From: Larix kaempferi
Taxonomy: Eukaryota > Streptophyta > Pinopsida > Pinales > Pinaceae
Direction: 5' to 3'
Length of the DNA stretch: 64,000 bases
NCBI GenBank assembly: GCA_027924585.1
Contig: BSBM01000106.1
Location: 40,771,001-40,835,000, forward strand
In this document: one piece after another, positions 10,700-23,268 of the stretch
Position numbering within the stretch: position 1 is the stretch's first letter
Layout of the letters: every line of letters begins with the position of its first letter
Position numbers and translations under genes: made by a program
The notes under the pieces: generated by a model
Databases searched by the model: none
What the model was told of the DNA's origin: nothing
The model's input: only the letters and a program-made list of their open reading frames with translations

Positions 10700-11140
10700 A
10701 TGGAAACATGTGACTTTCCAGACGAATTACGGTGTAGGCGCTCTTATAACAAGAGTTGGCGGTGTTCCAGGTCCCACATAGACAAATATAGCTTCTGCGA
10801 GCATCATCGTGACGACTTCCTGCAAGTTATACGTAATAAAATCCATGTTAACAAAGTTAAAGAAATATTAAGAAGCCATTATTTTACTTTCATGACTGGA
10901 AAGTATTCAATACATAATTCATCTTTCCAAATTTTGGGATTGGAAGACAAAAGTTGTACCTGGGCGTCGACGAGTTTGAAGCCGTCGAGGGACTTCTACA
11001 ATGGTTGCAGGCTATCGCTCGTCGCTACTATAAACATATCAACTAACCTGTGCAATGCACATAAATCTAATTGCCATTATGATATAATCCAACATCCATC
11101 CCATTCTTTGTTTAATTGTTTACTTTGTTTTCAACACTAA
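10700..11140 (+). CDS. WRC-domain protein or exon (copy A)
   Basis: The frame encodes 146 residues from ATG at 10700 to TAA at 11138-11140. Residues about 11-36 (ELRCRRSYNKSWRC then SRSHIDKYSFCEHH) fit the WRC zinc signature exactly: C-X9-C-X10-C-X2-H, with the Trp-Arg-Cys triplet. WRC modules are plant-specific; they occur in growth-regulating factors and beside JmjC domains in JMJ25-like histone demethylases, and are linked to DNA or chromatin binding. The DELRC lead-in resembles the JmjC type more than the GRF type, but no QLQ, RING or JmjC sequence is near. After residue 55 the sequence is unfamiliar and may be intron read-through or a non-native tail. This may therefore be one exon or a gene fragment. 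Copy B has lost one base inside the motif. Confidence 0.5.
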   Translation: METCDFPDELRCRRSYNKSWRCSRSHIDKYSFCEHHRDDFLQVIRNKIHVNKVKEILRSHYFTFMTGKYSIHNSSFQILGLEDKSCTWASTSLKPSRDFYNGCRLSLVATINISTNLCNAHKSNCHYDIIQHPSHSLFNCLLCFQH

Positions 11141-13280
11141 TTTTAAAGCTCTACGAACATTATGCATCATTATAGATACTGGGCGGAACATTGGAATGGT
11201 AGGCTTTTCACAAATAACCTTACATACTCACTGAAATTTGGACAAGAAACTTTGTGTAATTACAAGATTTACAGGGGCATGGCATGCAAAAAGAACTAAG
11301 CTGTACACATCGCCCCGAACAAAGAATTGAAAATCGTCATCATCTATTCTGATAGAAATTTGATTCAATAAATGTGGAGAGGTAGGAGGGTAGCATAGTA
11401 TTTTAGATGAAGAAAATCAGATTGGTTGTGATTTACCAAAATATACCATAACAAGCTTTTTTGACTGCTCTCGAACCATGGTGGGTGTTTGTCTTTTCTC
11501 TCTAGGTTTTTCTCCTGCCCTCCATCGCAAGCTTCCATTGCAGAAGCATTCTCTCATGCATGGTCTTGTGGGCGGGCTTATGGATGGATGTTAGAATTCT
11601 TTAATTTGTTTTACCCTTCGTCAACCTGTCTCGTATCTCTCTCTCTTATTCGCGCAACGTGCAGTCTGAGCTCTGCTCAAATTCTAAAACTCTGGACAAT
11701 TTCCCTGCATGAGATAAGGAACATGTCAAAGTTCGACGCCAGTATTGCTGCCTAGGGCCTTGGCATTGGATTAAAAATAAAGTTTATAACAACAATTGCC
11801 TCCAAAAAGTGCAATGATACGCCTAGGGCCTTGGGATTGGATTAAAAATAAAGTTTATACTAGCAATTGCTCCCAAAAAGGTGCAATGATACATGGATAA
11901 ATTGTTCTTGGAAACTAAAATTAAATTGTTCCATGCTAAAAGAAAAAACCTCAATTAAATATACAAAAAAATAGTGATCCCAACAAAAATCTACATTTGT
12001 GTATGTGGAAGAGTGTCCTAGATATATTTTTGTCAATGAGTACATACATAATTTCCCTACATGTTTTAATTTAAGCATGTGCACATGGAAACATCATGCC
12101 CAAGCAATAATCTCAAATTATATAGTAATTAGATAGTACACATACCAAGGGAAAAGACATGATGATGAACCACCATTGGGTGACTCCATCTCTAGATCTA
12201 GAGGTATCATTACCTGGAGCTACAAAAATCGATTCTACCCGAACCACTAAGGTGGAAGATATGGACAATTGTATAAAAATGGCTAATCAGTCAAACCCAT
12301 CATTACATTGCCTCTACCTTTCACTATTCCATGAGAAGATAAAAGCAAGTGATAATGCATTGCAATGATCATTGTTAAAAAAATCCACCACTCATCTTGT
12401 GAGTATTGCTCTCCTGTAACAATCATGAAGCTATTAAATTTGGAGAACTAAAAGAGTCAATTTGTTACATAAATTGAATTGAAGAACAATATCTTGTTCT
12501 AGAATAGATGCACATCTCACTAACCAACCTAAGGAAAACACTTCTAAGTTGAAAATCAATAGCTCAGTAGGCTACAAACCAACTTAGAAATGTTTTTACA
12601 ATTTTGAGAGGAAATATTTTTATTTTGAAAAAAAAATGGCATTGAAGTAAATTATTTTACAATAAATTGACATTAAATATTAATAGTCTTTTAAGAATTT
12701 GTGTTGATCTAAGTTAGCAACAATGAACATACAACTTTCATTGTAACTTGTTATCTTATTAAACTTACAATTCCTTACATAATATATTAAAATAAGTAAA
12801 AAGAACAGATACTCTAGCTCACATCCTTTATATGGAGACTTTGTGACATAGAAAATAGTTAAAGCAATAGATACTCTAATTTGGAGGATTTGAATAAAAA
12901 ATTAGGAAATGTTGGTAAGCATTTTCATAATTTTGAAAAATAATCTATTGCTTATTTTGATAATGTATTTCTCAACAAATAGACATGAAAACTATCCCTC
13001 CTAAGACATGCCCTCAAACATAGTGATATTAATACTCATAGTGTCATATTTGTTGTATATATATCCGTTAGTTCACCCCCCCACAAAAAAATGGCACTCC
13101 AATCTATTTTGCTTTATATAAAAATGGATTTCCTTACTATGTTGTGGGATTGCTAGGTTGGCATATTCAAAAAGAATGCTTGCAATGGTTACAAAGTCGG
13201 CTTCAATCCAATCGCAACTTAGTGATTTTTCTTATTTTAATACCACTATTTGTTTTATAATTTTCTGTGACTTTTTAATG
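11141..13280. other. no gene recognised; downstream of WRC frame
   Basis: AT-rich sequence with a pyrimidine-rich stretch near 11480-11700 and short frames that I do not accept as genes. It contains the ~68-bp doublet at 11750-11888. Everything here is matched in copy B. Confidence 0.5.
11750..11888. repeat. tandem doublet, ~68-bp unit (copy A)
   Basis: GCCTAGGGCCTTGG followed by ATTGGATTAAAAATAAAGTT and a CAATTGC..CCAAAAAG..GTGCAATGATAC end occurs twice in a row, at about 11752 and 11821. Each unit contains an AATAAA. The same doublet is at 59292-59430. Confidence 0.85.
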
Positions 13281-13284
13281 TCAA

Positions 13285-13450
13285 TGTACTTGCGAACTTT
13301 GGCATGCTTTTGATAAATTCATGTTTCTTATCCCAAAAATCAGCACAAGCATTTTTCTATAACTTTTCAATGTCAACCCACCTATGAACTTTGGCATGCT
13401 TTTGATAAATTCATGTGTCTCATCCAAAAAACCAACACAACCTAGAAGGT
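13285..13450. repeat. tandem doublet, ~94-bp unit (copy A)
   Basis: GAACTTTGGCATGCTTTTGA followed by TAAATTCATGT and a CATCC/TATCC end occurs twice (about 13295 and 13390). Frames crossing it mirror the duplication and carry no family signature. Also in copy B at about 60830-60990. Confidence 0.8.
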
Positions 13451-13879
13451 CCACTATATACACATATAAATAAAATGCATATTACATATAAACTGTTGGA
13501 CCTTTCACTGAAAATGCATGGATAGTGTTGATCAATTTTTGCATTCGTTGCAACAAGTGCCAACAATCTCTATGCATTGATCGTTTTTGCATCAATCTCT
13601 CTAGGTACATACAAGATAACAAGTGACAAATGACTTAAAGACGATCTCCTTCTTATGCCAAAAGCAGAATCCTACTGAATTAAAACTATTTTCAAGTTCA
13701 TAGGAATATTTTTTCCCTCCACTAATCCTTTTATCAATGCTATAACTCCATTTAAAAGCTTGTGACCAATGTTGACTAGTATTGACAACTAAAATCTAAG
13801 GCTACATATGATTCCTAGAATAGTTCTTCAAAATAAAATTAGAATCAACATCCAAAGTCTAACAATTGATCATATCTAT

Positions 13880-14005
13880 ATAAATGCTACATAAGTTTGA
13901 ATTAGTAAAAATACGATAAAACTTAAGGATGGTACATAAGTTTGAATTAGTAAAAATATGATAAAACTGAAGGATGGTACATAAGTTTGAATTAGTAAAA
14001 GTTCT
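13880..14005. repeat. tandem triplet, ~45-bp unit (copy A)
   Basis: ACATAAGTTTGAATTAGTAA followed by AAATA.GATAAAACT.AAGGATGGT occurs three times between about 13889 and 14000, the last copy partial. Copy B has the same triplet at about 61430-61545. Confidence 0.85.
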
Positions 14006-14499
14006 ATCATGAATTATTTAAAAAAATAAAATATGAAGTGATATAGAAGAATTTTTTTAAGGATCCATAGTTTTCTTAAGGTGTAGAGACCTTCACAAAT
14101 CTTACTAATTCTTAAATTTCCAACTATAAAATGTTTGGTGATATTTTTGTAAAATATTGAAATTTCTAAGGATTTTATATAGTTTCTAAACAATTTTAGC
14201 AATGTTTATAGTAAAATATAATTACAATGAATCATTTAAAAAAATATATATTTTTTTTGTAAAAAAATTCTTGGAAATTAGCCCTTGAGCTAAATTTAGT
14301 CTCTAAATTTTTTCCTAAGTCATTGATACATAGCCTTAAAACTATTAAACTTCTTATCATAAATAATTTGAAAAGAAAAAAATGGAGTGATAATGATATA
14401 GTCTAAGAAAATAGAGAAAATAAATATTCTACAAATAATCAATAAACCCCAACTTAAAAAATCAAAACTATTTCCACTTTATTCCTAACTCAAACAAGA

Positions 14500-15715
14500 A
14501 AATAAACATTACAAAATATATGAAATAAATATTGAAAAAAAAAATCACATTACAAAATATATGAAATAAATATTGCAAAAAAAAAATTACAATGATAAAG
14601 AAACTTTTAGACTAAACCTAAACACCTAGACACCAACATCACTTTAACTTAAATACTTAAAATACAATCAATATTAGAATTAATTTTCATAACATTTATA
14701 ATTAAACTCATTTCTATAATTTGTTATTCCATGAACCTTGACACCAACATCACTTTAAGTGAAATGCTTAAAATACATCAATATTAATATTAGAATTAAT
14801 TTTTATAACATTTATAATTAAACTCATTTCTATAATTTGTTATTCCATGAAAATAAATGAGAAAAAAAACTTAAAATTTTATTTATAAATATTAAATACA
14901 AAACAACTTAATAAATCAAAATAATTTATTTTATATTATAAACCAAAATTAATAATCTTTATTCTAGTAAATAAATATGTATAAAAAACTAATATTATTA
15001 AGTTTTAAAATAATTTGAAAAAAAAAAGAAATCAAAAAAAGTTTTTAAATAACAATTATCATAATATAAACATAAAATGGAATCTTAACATTATTTTTCT
15101 TTCTTAAATATTAATTATCATAATATTATTTAAAGAAAAATATAGATGTAATCAACATATTGAATTCAAATCAGTAATTAAGAATAAATTGTCACCAAAC
15201 TTTAAAGAAATAAAAGTTAAGTAGAATAAATTGTCAATTAATTCTTAATTAAAAGATAAATTAATAAACTTTTAATGTGAATTAAATAAAACTTACTTAA
15301 ATAAAATTAAACTAGCATCATATGCAGAGTTAGGACATCGAATATTTCTAATAAAATCTTAAATAAACAATATTTTTATAAGTATTTGCACACACACAAT
15401 CAAGGTTGTAAAACACTTGGGGAGGATTCCTTTGTTTTTAATCAAACTTCAATTTCTGCATCCATAAACCATGTTGTTAGCAACAAGTTAAGATCGGAGA
15501 TTAAGAAGGATCTATGCTAATAGGTGTCGAGGTGTTGGAATAATTGGGAAAATCATTTGTAAAGATTGAAATCTAAATGTTATTAGATTATGGTAATTAT
15601 TAACACAGCCACTTAACTTTTATATTTATCTCATATTCATGCAATTTCAGAAGAGGATCCTTCCTCTTCCATCCCAAATTGGAAAATATAAACATCTATG
15701 AATGTAACAAGATAG
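14500..15715. other. very AT-rich non-coding stretch with short duplications (copy A)
   Basis: A ~50-bp unit with ATTACAAAATATATGAAATA is doubled at about 14510-14590. A longer unit with GACACCAACATCACTTTAA and CTCATTTCTATAATTTG is doubled at about 14630-14850. The rest is AT-rich, with A- and T-runs and no open frames. The same layout is in copy B. Confidence 0.6.
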
Positions 15716-16108
15716 TATTAATTAGAGGTTACTTAAAATTTCAAAAACTAAGTTAATTTAATTAGCTAAACCAGATTAATTAAACCATATATCCTTATAA
15801 TTATTACAATTTTAATAAATTAAACCTAGATTCACTTAATAAGTAATCCTCATGTAATACATGTGTTTTAGATTTTACACTTGAAGATTCACCAAATACT
15901 CCACTCTTAATTAATTAGTTGTTACTTAAAATTTCAAAAACTAAGTTAATTTAATTAGCTAAACCTAATTAATTAAACCGTATATCCTTATAATTATTAC
16001 AATTTTAATCAATTAAACCTAGATTCACTTAATAAGTAATCCTCCTGTAATACATGTGTTTTAGATTTTACACTTGAAGATTCACCAACTACTCCACTCT
16101 TAATAAAA
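15716..16108. repeat. tandem doublet, ~196-bp unit (copy A)
   Basis: Units begin ATTAATTAG(A/T)(G/T)GTTACTT and run through CTAAGTTAATTTAATTAGCT and AACCTAGATTCACTT to CACCAA.TACTCCACTCTTAA, at about 15717 and 15913. In copy B (63285-63655) the first unit has lost a ~28-bp block (AAATTAAACCTAGATTCACTT region). Confidence 0.85.
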
Positions 16109-16440
16109 TATTTCATTTAAAAAAAATCATGTGATTACTTATAGAATAATCACCACTACATGTAATTTATTCGATGAACAAATTAGGTAACCAACCACTT
16201 CACACTTTCAAATAATAAAAATATTCTTGAAATTAATGTTTGAAACCTTTTTCAAAGGGCATGCGCAAGCTAATGAGGGTCACTTTTGGCGTGTTAAGAT
16301 GCAATAGAAAATTGAAAAATCAGGCATCCCTCAACGTACTTGATTTTTTTTACATTCTTACACAAGATATCTTGCATCGAGTAAAAATATGAAACGTAGG
16401 AAATTGAGTCACGTATTGAAAATTTACATAACTATGACAA

Positions 16441-18111
16441 ATTTCATGTTTTCTAATAGTCACTTTTTATTTTTTTGGCAAATGATAAGGTATATGTTTT
16501 TGTGGGTGTAGCCTTTCAATGCCTAAATGACGGTTTCAGGATACCAAAATTGGTAGACATGTATAGAACCCGTAGCACTAGTGCAACACTATTTTTTCAA
16601 AATTAAATGTTTTTTTTTTAATTATTTAAGTGATCAAACCTCGAGAACGGTACGTCAAATATGGGTGCAGCCTTTGAAGGTCTTAATATAGTTATTTTGA
16701 CTTGGATTTTTTACAGGATGTAGAGGTCAGTGTCCTCTAGTGCAGCATACAATATTTTTTAAAAATGGTTGTGAAATGAAAAACGTTACGGAATAAACAC
16801 TAATAGTATGTTCTTTGACCAACGAAGTGATGACACAAGAAAATTAGGAAATAAATAGAAAATATCAATATTTTTTTTTAAATTACATATTTGGAATCTG
16901 CATAAAAAATTCTATCTATGCCTAAAATTTCGTCAATAATGGTCAGGTATGTCATGCGGTAGAGAGCGGTGAAAAACAGGCATACTCAGAAAAATGTTGA
17001 AAATGTCAAATTAGTTATGGTCTAAAAATTCCCTAGCATATGTTTGGTAAGTCTGAACTAGCCACATAGGACAGTGGATGACACGCGGGTGCGGGAGGAG
17101 TGGGTGAGTAGGCGCTCAGGAACGCGCGCGCATTATGTTTAAATTCAAATAACGCGTACGCATTTTATTTAAATTCAAATTTTAGTGTTTTGGCGCTCAA
17201 TGTTATAAGAAACACGCTAGTGTTATGTCTGTGCAAAAATATTAGCAAAATGATTTTATCCTCCTGCGTTCTGCGTTTTCTCCTCTCGCCTTCCCTATTT
17301 TTATGTTTATCAGATATTTTACACAAACAAAATGATAAAGCAAACAAATCAGTAGGAACAGTCTTTGAAATGGCTTGATGACTCATTTCAATTGACACGT
17401 ATTATCTAAATATGATAGCCATAGACAACAACTAATTCAAACAGTCAATTCGCTACAACTAAGATCAAACTTTAGATAATATAGTTTCTATAGTGGTAAG
17501 CGACGCTATTGCAATCTAGGTAAATATCATACAAATATTTCAAACAAATTTATGGGCATAAGCATTCCAAAAAAGATGGCAAAGTTTCAAAACGGTCGGT
17601 TGTACCAATAAAACTAGGGGCACCAAACTAAGGCTCAAACTGCATTTATGGACACTTACCGATCAAAGGATGTCTGAGTGTAAATGCAAATGCAACAGCC
17701 CCTCCGGGAAGCCTTCTTCTTCACCGAACTTCTCTTGGACTCAAGTGGCCTCAATGCCCAACCACCAAATAGTTGCACGAGCTGTATTTAAGAAACAATG
17801 GTCTAAATAGAGTAATTATAAATGATTTGATCAACAAAGTAAGTTTCCCAATTTGTAGAGTTGTTAATTTGAAGAAACAAGCAAGCACAGAACAAGCATG
17901 AAGGAGTTTCTTAACTGGTAGTGGTCGTTGATCGGATGAAGAAGGATTTTGATGAATGGACAATGCATAACTTCGATTCGTGAGAGACCAGGCCACTATC
18001 TTCGAGGGAAATCAGGGATCTTGCAAGATCTCGTGAGCAACATGTCAATTCAAATGGCTGCAGGGTCATATAAGGATGGTTATCCACATACTACATTCAA
18101 ATGAAGATGGA
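16441..18111. other. no gene recognised
   Basis: This stretch begins where the match to copy B leaves the window. It is less AT-rich near 17060-17160, where CGCGCGCATT and CGCGTACGCATT sit in a ~30-bp doublet with TTTAAATTCAAAT (17123-17182). Frames at 17165-17398 and 17751-17996 have no family signature. No RNA gene or transposon end is visible. Confidence 0.5.
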
Positions 18112-18399
18112 CATCAACATCATCATACTCTTCTTCATCATCACCATCATCATCATCATCATCATCCTCATCATCCTTGTCGTCATATTCATCATCATCT
18201 TCATCTTCATCATCATCATCATCATCCTCATCACCATCTTCATCTTCATCATGATTGATTCATCATCATCATCATCATCATCATCGCCATCCTCTTCCTT
18301 ATCATCACCATCATCATCCTCATCACCATCTTCATCATGATTGTGTATTGATCATCATCATCATTGTCATCATCATCATCATCCTCTTCTTTATCATCC

Positions 18400-18438
<39 letters not shown>

Positions 18439-18598
18439 CTTCTTTATCATCCCATCATCATCATCATCATCTTCATCACCATCATCTTCAGCATCCTCAT
18501 TGTCATATTCATCATCATCTTCATCATCACCATCCTCTTCTTTATCATCACCATCATCATCATCGTCGTCGTCATCATCATCATCGTCGTCGTCATCA

Positions 18599-18654
<56 letters not shown>

Positions 18655-19452
18655 ATCTCCATCATCATCTTCATCATCATCATCATCATTATCATCATCA
18701 TCCTCACCACCATCTTCATCATGATTGATGATTGATCATCATCATCATCCTCTTTTTGTTTATCACCATCATCATCATCATCCTCATCGTCATATTCATC
18801 ATCTTCATCATCATCATCATAATCATCATCATCATCCTCATCACCATCTTCATCTTTATCATGATTTATCATTGATCATCATCATCATCATCATGATCGC
18901 CATCCTCTTCTTTATCATCACCATCAACATCCTCATCACCATCTTCATCATGATTGGGTATTGATCATCATCATCATCATCATCCTCTTCTTTATCATCA
19001 CCATTATCATCATCATCATCATCATCATCATCTTCTTCATCACCATCATCTTCATCATCCTCATCGTCATATTCATCATCCTCTTCTTTATCATCACCAT
19101 CGTCATCATCATCATCATCATCATCATTGTCATCGTCATCGTCGTCATCTCCATCATCATCATCATCCTCACCACCATCTTCATCATGATTGGTGATTGA
19201 CCATCATCATCATCCTCTTCTTTATGATCACCATCATCACCATCACCATCGTCATCATCATCATCATCCTCATCATCCTCATCATCATATTCATCATCAT
19301 CTTCTTCATCACCATCTTCATCTTCATCATGATTGATGATTGATCATCATCATCGCCATCCTCTTCTTTATCATCACCATCATCATCCTCATCACCATCT
19401 TCATCATGATTGGGTATTGATCATCATCATCATCATCTTCTTTATCATCACC

Positions 19453-19484
<32 letters not shown>

Positions 19485-19735
19485 CATCTTCATCACCATC
19501 ACCTTCATCATCCTCATCGTCATATTCATTATCATCTTCATCATCACCATCCTCATCTTTATCATCACCATCATCATCACCGTCGTCGTCATCATCATCA
19601 TCTTCGTCGTCGTCGTCGTGATCTCCATCATCATCTTCATCATCATCTTCATCATCATCATCATCCTCACCACCATCTTCATCATGATTGATGATTGATC
19701 ATCATCATCATCCTCTTCTTTATTTGTTCATCTTC
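18112..19735. repeat. long CAT/ATC trinucleotide array with recurring junction motif
   Basis: About 1.6 kb is almost wholly built of CAT triplets, with CTC, TTC, ACC and CGT variants. A non-triplet junction motif (TTCATCATGATTG..ATTGATCATC) recurs near 18251, 18338, 18721, 18861, 18950, 19186, 19329, 19407 and 19684, often followed by CCTCTTCTTTATCATCACC. CGTCGT-rich blocks lie at about 18560-18655 and 19580-19620. The long open frames across it (poly-His, poly-Ser, poly-Ile, poly-Met or Asp) follow from the triplet and are not genes. The copia element C1 starts 17 bp further right. Confidence 0.95.
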
Positions 19736-19751
19736 GACATCATCTCATTGG

Positions 19752-20352
19752 TGTTAGAAAAATGAGATCGCGGAAATAACAATAAACAAGATGCAAATAT
19801 AAGTCACATAAAACACATTACATGAGAGACACCAATATAATGTGGTTCACTCAAGATGGGTTAGGTCCACATAGAAATTGCCAATCCTTATTATTATACC
19901 ATCCAACAAATGAAGGGATACAACTTGCAACACATTTGTTGCAACTTCCTCTTCACTCTCTCACAATATCTCTTATACAACCATAGAGATATTTACAATT
20001 CTACAACACCCAACTGTATTACAATGCCTTCCTTTTAAAGATGCATTACCATGGGAAAATACTATGGAACACCCAATACCATGGGCCCGTAAATCACCCA
20101 TTATTGACCAAGTCATGACTATGAAATTATAACATTTTATAAGGCATTTTTTCTGAATTTTTTGCTACAGGGGTGTTGCCCCCGAACCCCTTCTAGGTGG
20201 GTCTCCTAAAAGTAGTCATCGCCCCCACCCTGGACCCCCCATGGTGACTATTTTGGGTGGGAAGCCCCCCCAACCCCCCCATCATAGGATGGGATCCAAA
20301 CAAGGAAGAAACACGACCTCTGAATAAGAAAGAACAGGCTCTACAACCAACA
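19752..20352 (-). repeat. C1 3' LTR
   Basis: 601 bp bounded by inverted TG..CA ends: TGTTAG on the left and CCAACA on the right in plus orientation. It matches 38658-39257. It holds a C-rich stretch (20170-20285) that corresponds to the G-rich block of the other LTRs of this family, and a TTTAAAAGG-type TATA region. Confidence 0.92.
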
Positions 20353-20450
20353 ATCTCCCACTTGGAGACTGGTCAAAGAAACTCCACCGCTGCTGCACTT
20401 GCTGGACTATGCTCTAAACCTTGGATCTAGAAAAATTCTCATCTTCACCT

Positions 20451-21119
20451 TCATGATTGAAGGCCAACTGAAACCGAGCAGGAACTCAATTTCTCTTTGG
20501 TTACTACCTTTGTCAACATGTCTGCAGGATTCTGGCTAGTGTGTATATTTTCAATATTCAATAGTTCATCTTCCATAACAGACCGTATGAATTGGTACCT
20601 GAGCTGTATATTTTTAGTCTTAGAATGGAAGGATGAGTTCTTTACAAAATGAATGGCACTCTGGTTGTCAGTGTACAACCTATTATTCCCCTTCTTCTTA
20701 CCCAATTCCTCTATGAACATCTATAACCAAATCATCTTTTTACTAGCCTTTGTAGCAGCAACATACTACGCTTCCATTGTTAAAAGTGAAACAACCTTTT
20801 GTAGTTTCGAAATCCAACTTACTGTTGTTCCACCTACAATAAAGACATACCATGTGGTTCTCCTATTGCTATCTTTATCACCTGTCATATCTGCATCAAC
20901 ATATCCTTGTAGAACAATGTCTGAACCTCCAAAACATAATGCATGAGTGGTAGTACCTCTCAAATACTTGAGAATCCATTGTACTACCTTCCAATGTTCT
21001 TTACCTGGATTGTTCATATACCTACTCATAACTCCCACTGCATCTGCAATATATGGTCTTGTGCACACCATGGCATACATTAAGCTGCCAACTGTTGATG
21101 AATAGGGAACCGTGGACAT
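20451..21119 (-). pseudogene. C1 RNase H (copia)
   Basis: Two minus-strand frames (20766-21119 and 20451-20720) carry the C-terminal copia RNase H: DADMTGDKDSNRRTTW with the first Asp, SLLTMEA with the catalytic Glu, and YTDNQSAIH with the third Asp, ending in HTSQNPADMLTKVV. A frame break between 20720 and 20766 and substitutions show decay. The domain would trim the RNA template during reverse transcription. Confidence 0.88.
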
Positions 21120-21160
21120 GTAATCTATCTCTTACTGTGTCTTAAGACACCTCTCCTTAC

Positions 21161-22003
21161 TTAATTTGAAATAGCTGGCCAAAGGTGTACTAACTGATTT
21201 TTCATTCTGCATTCTAAACCTCTCCAACATATTTGTATGTAATCACCCTGAGACAATGTCAATTTGCGATTTTTCTTGTCTCTTGTTATTCTCATGCCAA
21301 GGATTTGCTTTGCAGCACCCAAATCCTTCATCACAAATGAATTAGCTAACTTCCATTTGATCACATTTATATCCTGCATGTTAGACTCTGCAACAAGCAG
21401 GTCATCCACATACAATAACAAAATAATATATCTTCCATTATGTAGCCTCTTAAAATAAACAAAGTGGTCCGAATGGAATCTACTATAACCTTGTTCTCAT
21501 CTACTATAACCTAGTTTTGTCATAAACCTGTCAAAATTCAAATACCACTGCCTTGGAGCTTACTTCAGGCCATACAAGCTCTTCTTCAACCTACATACAA
21601 AATTCTCCTTCCCTTTGACCTCATACCCTTGTGGCTATTGCATATAAATCTCTTCTTCTAAATCCTCATGGAGAAATGTTGTTTTTACATCTAACTATTC
21701 AAGATGCAAATCTTCTACCGTCACTAGACTTAAAATAGTTCTAATTAAAGTCATTTTAACAACAGGAGAAAATATTTCATCAAAATCTATCATATATTTC
21801 TTCTATGCAAACCCCTTTACAACAATTATGGCCTTGTACCGCTTATTTCCTCCATCTTCTACCTTCAACCTATAAACCCATTTATCCCGCAATGCTTTTT
21901 TACATGCAGGAAACTGAACCAAATCCCAGGTCTGGTTTCTTACTAATGAGTCCATCTCCTTATTCATGCCTTGTTCCCACTTCTTTCTAGTTTCCATCTG
22001 CAT
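21161..22003 (-). pseudogene. C1 reverse transcriptase (copia)
   Basis: The minus strand gives LRDKWVYRLKVEDGGNKRYK (21803-22003), then broken frames, then MLLYVDDLLVAESN with the catalytic YVDD near 21400-21421 and the downstream 'LG..KQILGMRITRD' segment. These are hallmark copia RT segments. Stops between 21422 and 21802 break it into pieces. Confidence 0.88.
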
Positions 22004-22439
22004 TGCTTCTTCATAACATTATGGTTCACTAGAATCAATCATCAATAAATAATACAGTGAAGGAGAGAATCATTCAGGGGGTCTACCTAACCCAACAAAT
22101 CTTCTAACATTTGCAGAAGTTTGAGGTACCTGCTGTTGTTCTTGATTTTTCGACACCTTTGGAACTTCATTTTCATTTATTTCATCAAGAACTGTTTACT
22201 TTGTGTTTTCCTTTTCATGTTTATTTCCTTGCAACTAATATTTATACATGAACTTTTCATTGAATACCACATCTCTACTCCTAATGATTTTTTTATTTTC
22301 ATAATCTCATAAGTGATAACCAAAATCATCAAACCCATATCCAATAGAGGTACATTTCGTAGATTTAGCCTTAAGCTTTGTTCTATTTTCTTTATCAATA
22401 TGGACAAATGCTTCACAACCAAAATTTCTCAGAAATGAG

Positions 22440-23268
22440 TAGTTTACCTTTTTACCCGTCCATGCCTCCTATGGAAGACCACCATTCAACGCGCTTGAAG
22501 GCCTTCTGTTTATTAAGTAAACAACAATATCTACAACATATTCCCAAAACTATAAGGGAAACCATGCATGCAATCTCATACACCTTGCACGCTCCATGAT
22601 TGTTCTGTTCATCCTTTCTGACACACCATTTTCTTGTGTTGTTCCTGGTACTGTCTTCTCTCTATGAATCCCATGGTATAAACAATAAATATCAAACTAC
22701 TTGCCACAGTACTCACCTCCATTATCATATCTGAGACACTTCAAAAAAATTTCTGTCTCATTCTCAATCAAAGCTTTCCACTTCTTAAAAGTAGCGAACA
22801 CATCAAATTTTTGTCTAATGCAATAAACCCTAGTCTTTCCAGTTGCATCATCAATAAAATTAACATAATAATTAGAAACACCAAGAGATTGTTCCCGAGC
22901 CGTTCCCCATACATCTGTATGCACAAACTCTAACTTTTCACTCATCTTTTGTTTCCCAATCCTAAGAAGTATAACTCTCTTATTTTTCTATAAACACAGT
23001 TCTCACAAAATTCCAAACTTACCTGCTTGAGATCTTGCAGGAACTCCCTTAAGTGGAGAATCTGCATCCCCTTCTCACTCATGTATCCAAGCCTATGATG
23101 CCACAATGTTGTATATGTTCCTGTGGAAGCTAAAGAGATAGAACAGACTGTATTATGAGAACATAAATACAACGTACCTATCCTGTCTCCTTTTGCTATC
23201 AACATTAATCCTTTAGTGATATTCCACAACGTTTCTCCAAACGTAGATAAACAACAACCACCTCCCAA
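22440..23268 (-). pseudogene. C1 integrase (copia)
   Basis: The zinc-binding HHCC module shows as WHHRLGYMSEKG and CENCVY (22942-23268). The core follows with HTDVWG (first Asp) and RYDNGGEY (second Asp) at 22697-22945, and the Glu-bearing QENGVSERMNRT segment near 22590-22640 in a shifted frame. Several stops interrupt it, for example near 22440-22700. Confidence 0.87.

Larger units (their letters stand above)
3871..16440. repeat. segmental duplication, copy A
   Basis: From GTCAAACTAAACT at 3871 to about 16440 the sequence is collinear with 45761-64000, apart from a LINE present only in the second copy and small indels. Sequences just left of the two starts (3870 and 45760) are unrelated, so the left breakpoint is sharp. 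The match still holds at the window end, so the right breakpoint is not seen. Copy A holds the intact ERF frame, an old LINE, a ~406-bp array and the intact WRC frame. Offset between copies is about 41,890 bp before the LINE site and about 47,550 bp after it. Confidence 0.9.

Noticed and set aside
11478-11594. 38-codon frame from ATG in GAACCATGG context, also open in copy B at about 59018
   Set aside because: Four of five differences change the amino acid; the length is too short and no family is recognisable.
12159-12368. 69-codon frame conserved in copy B at 59700-59909
   Set aside because: The four differences between copies all change the amino acid and none is silent, so there is no sign of selection on a protein; no known domain.
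17751-17996. 81-codon minus-strand frame
   Set aside because: No domain, no matching copy to test conservation, composition not clearly coding, start codon not ATG.
18076-19698. Long open frames (poly-His, poly-Ser, poly-Ile, poly-Met/Asp) across the CAT array
   Set aside because: They follow directly from a trinucleotide repeat without stops in those frames; overlapping frames are all open and no unique sequence is encoded.
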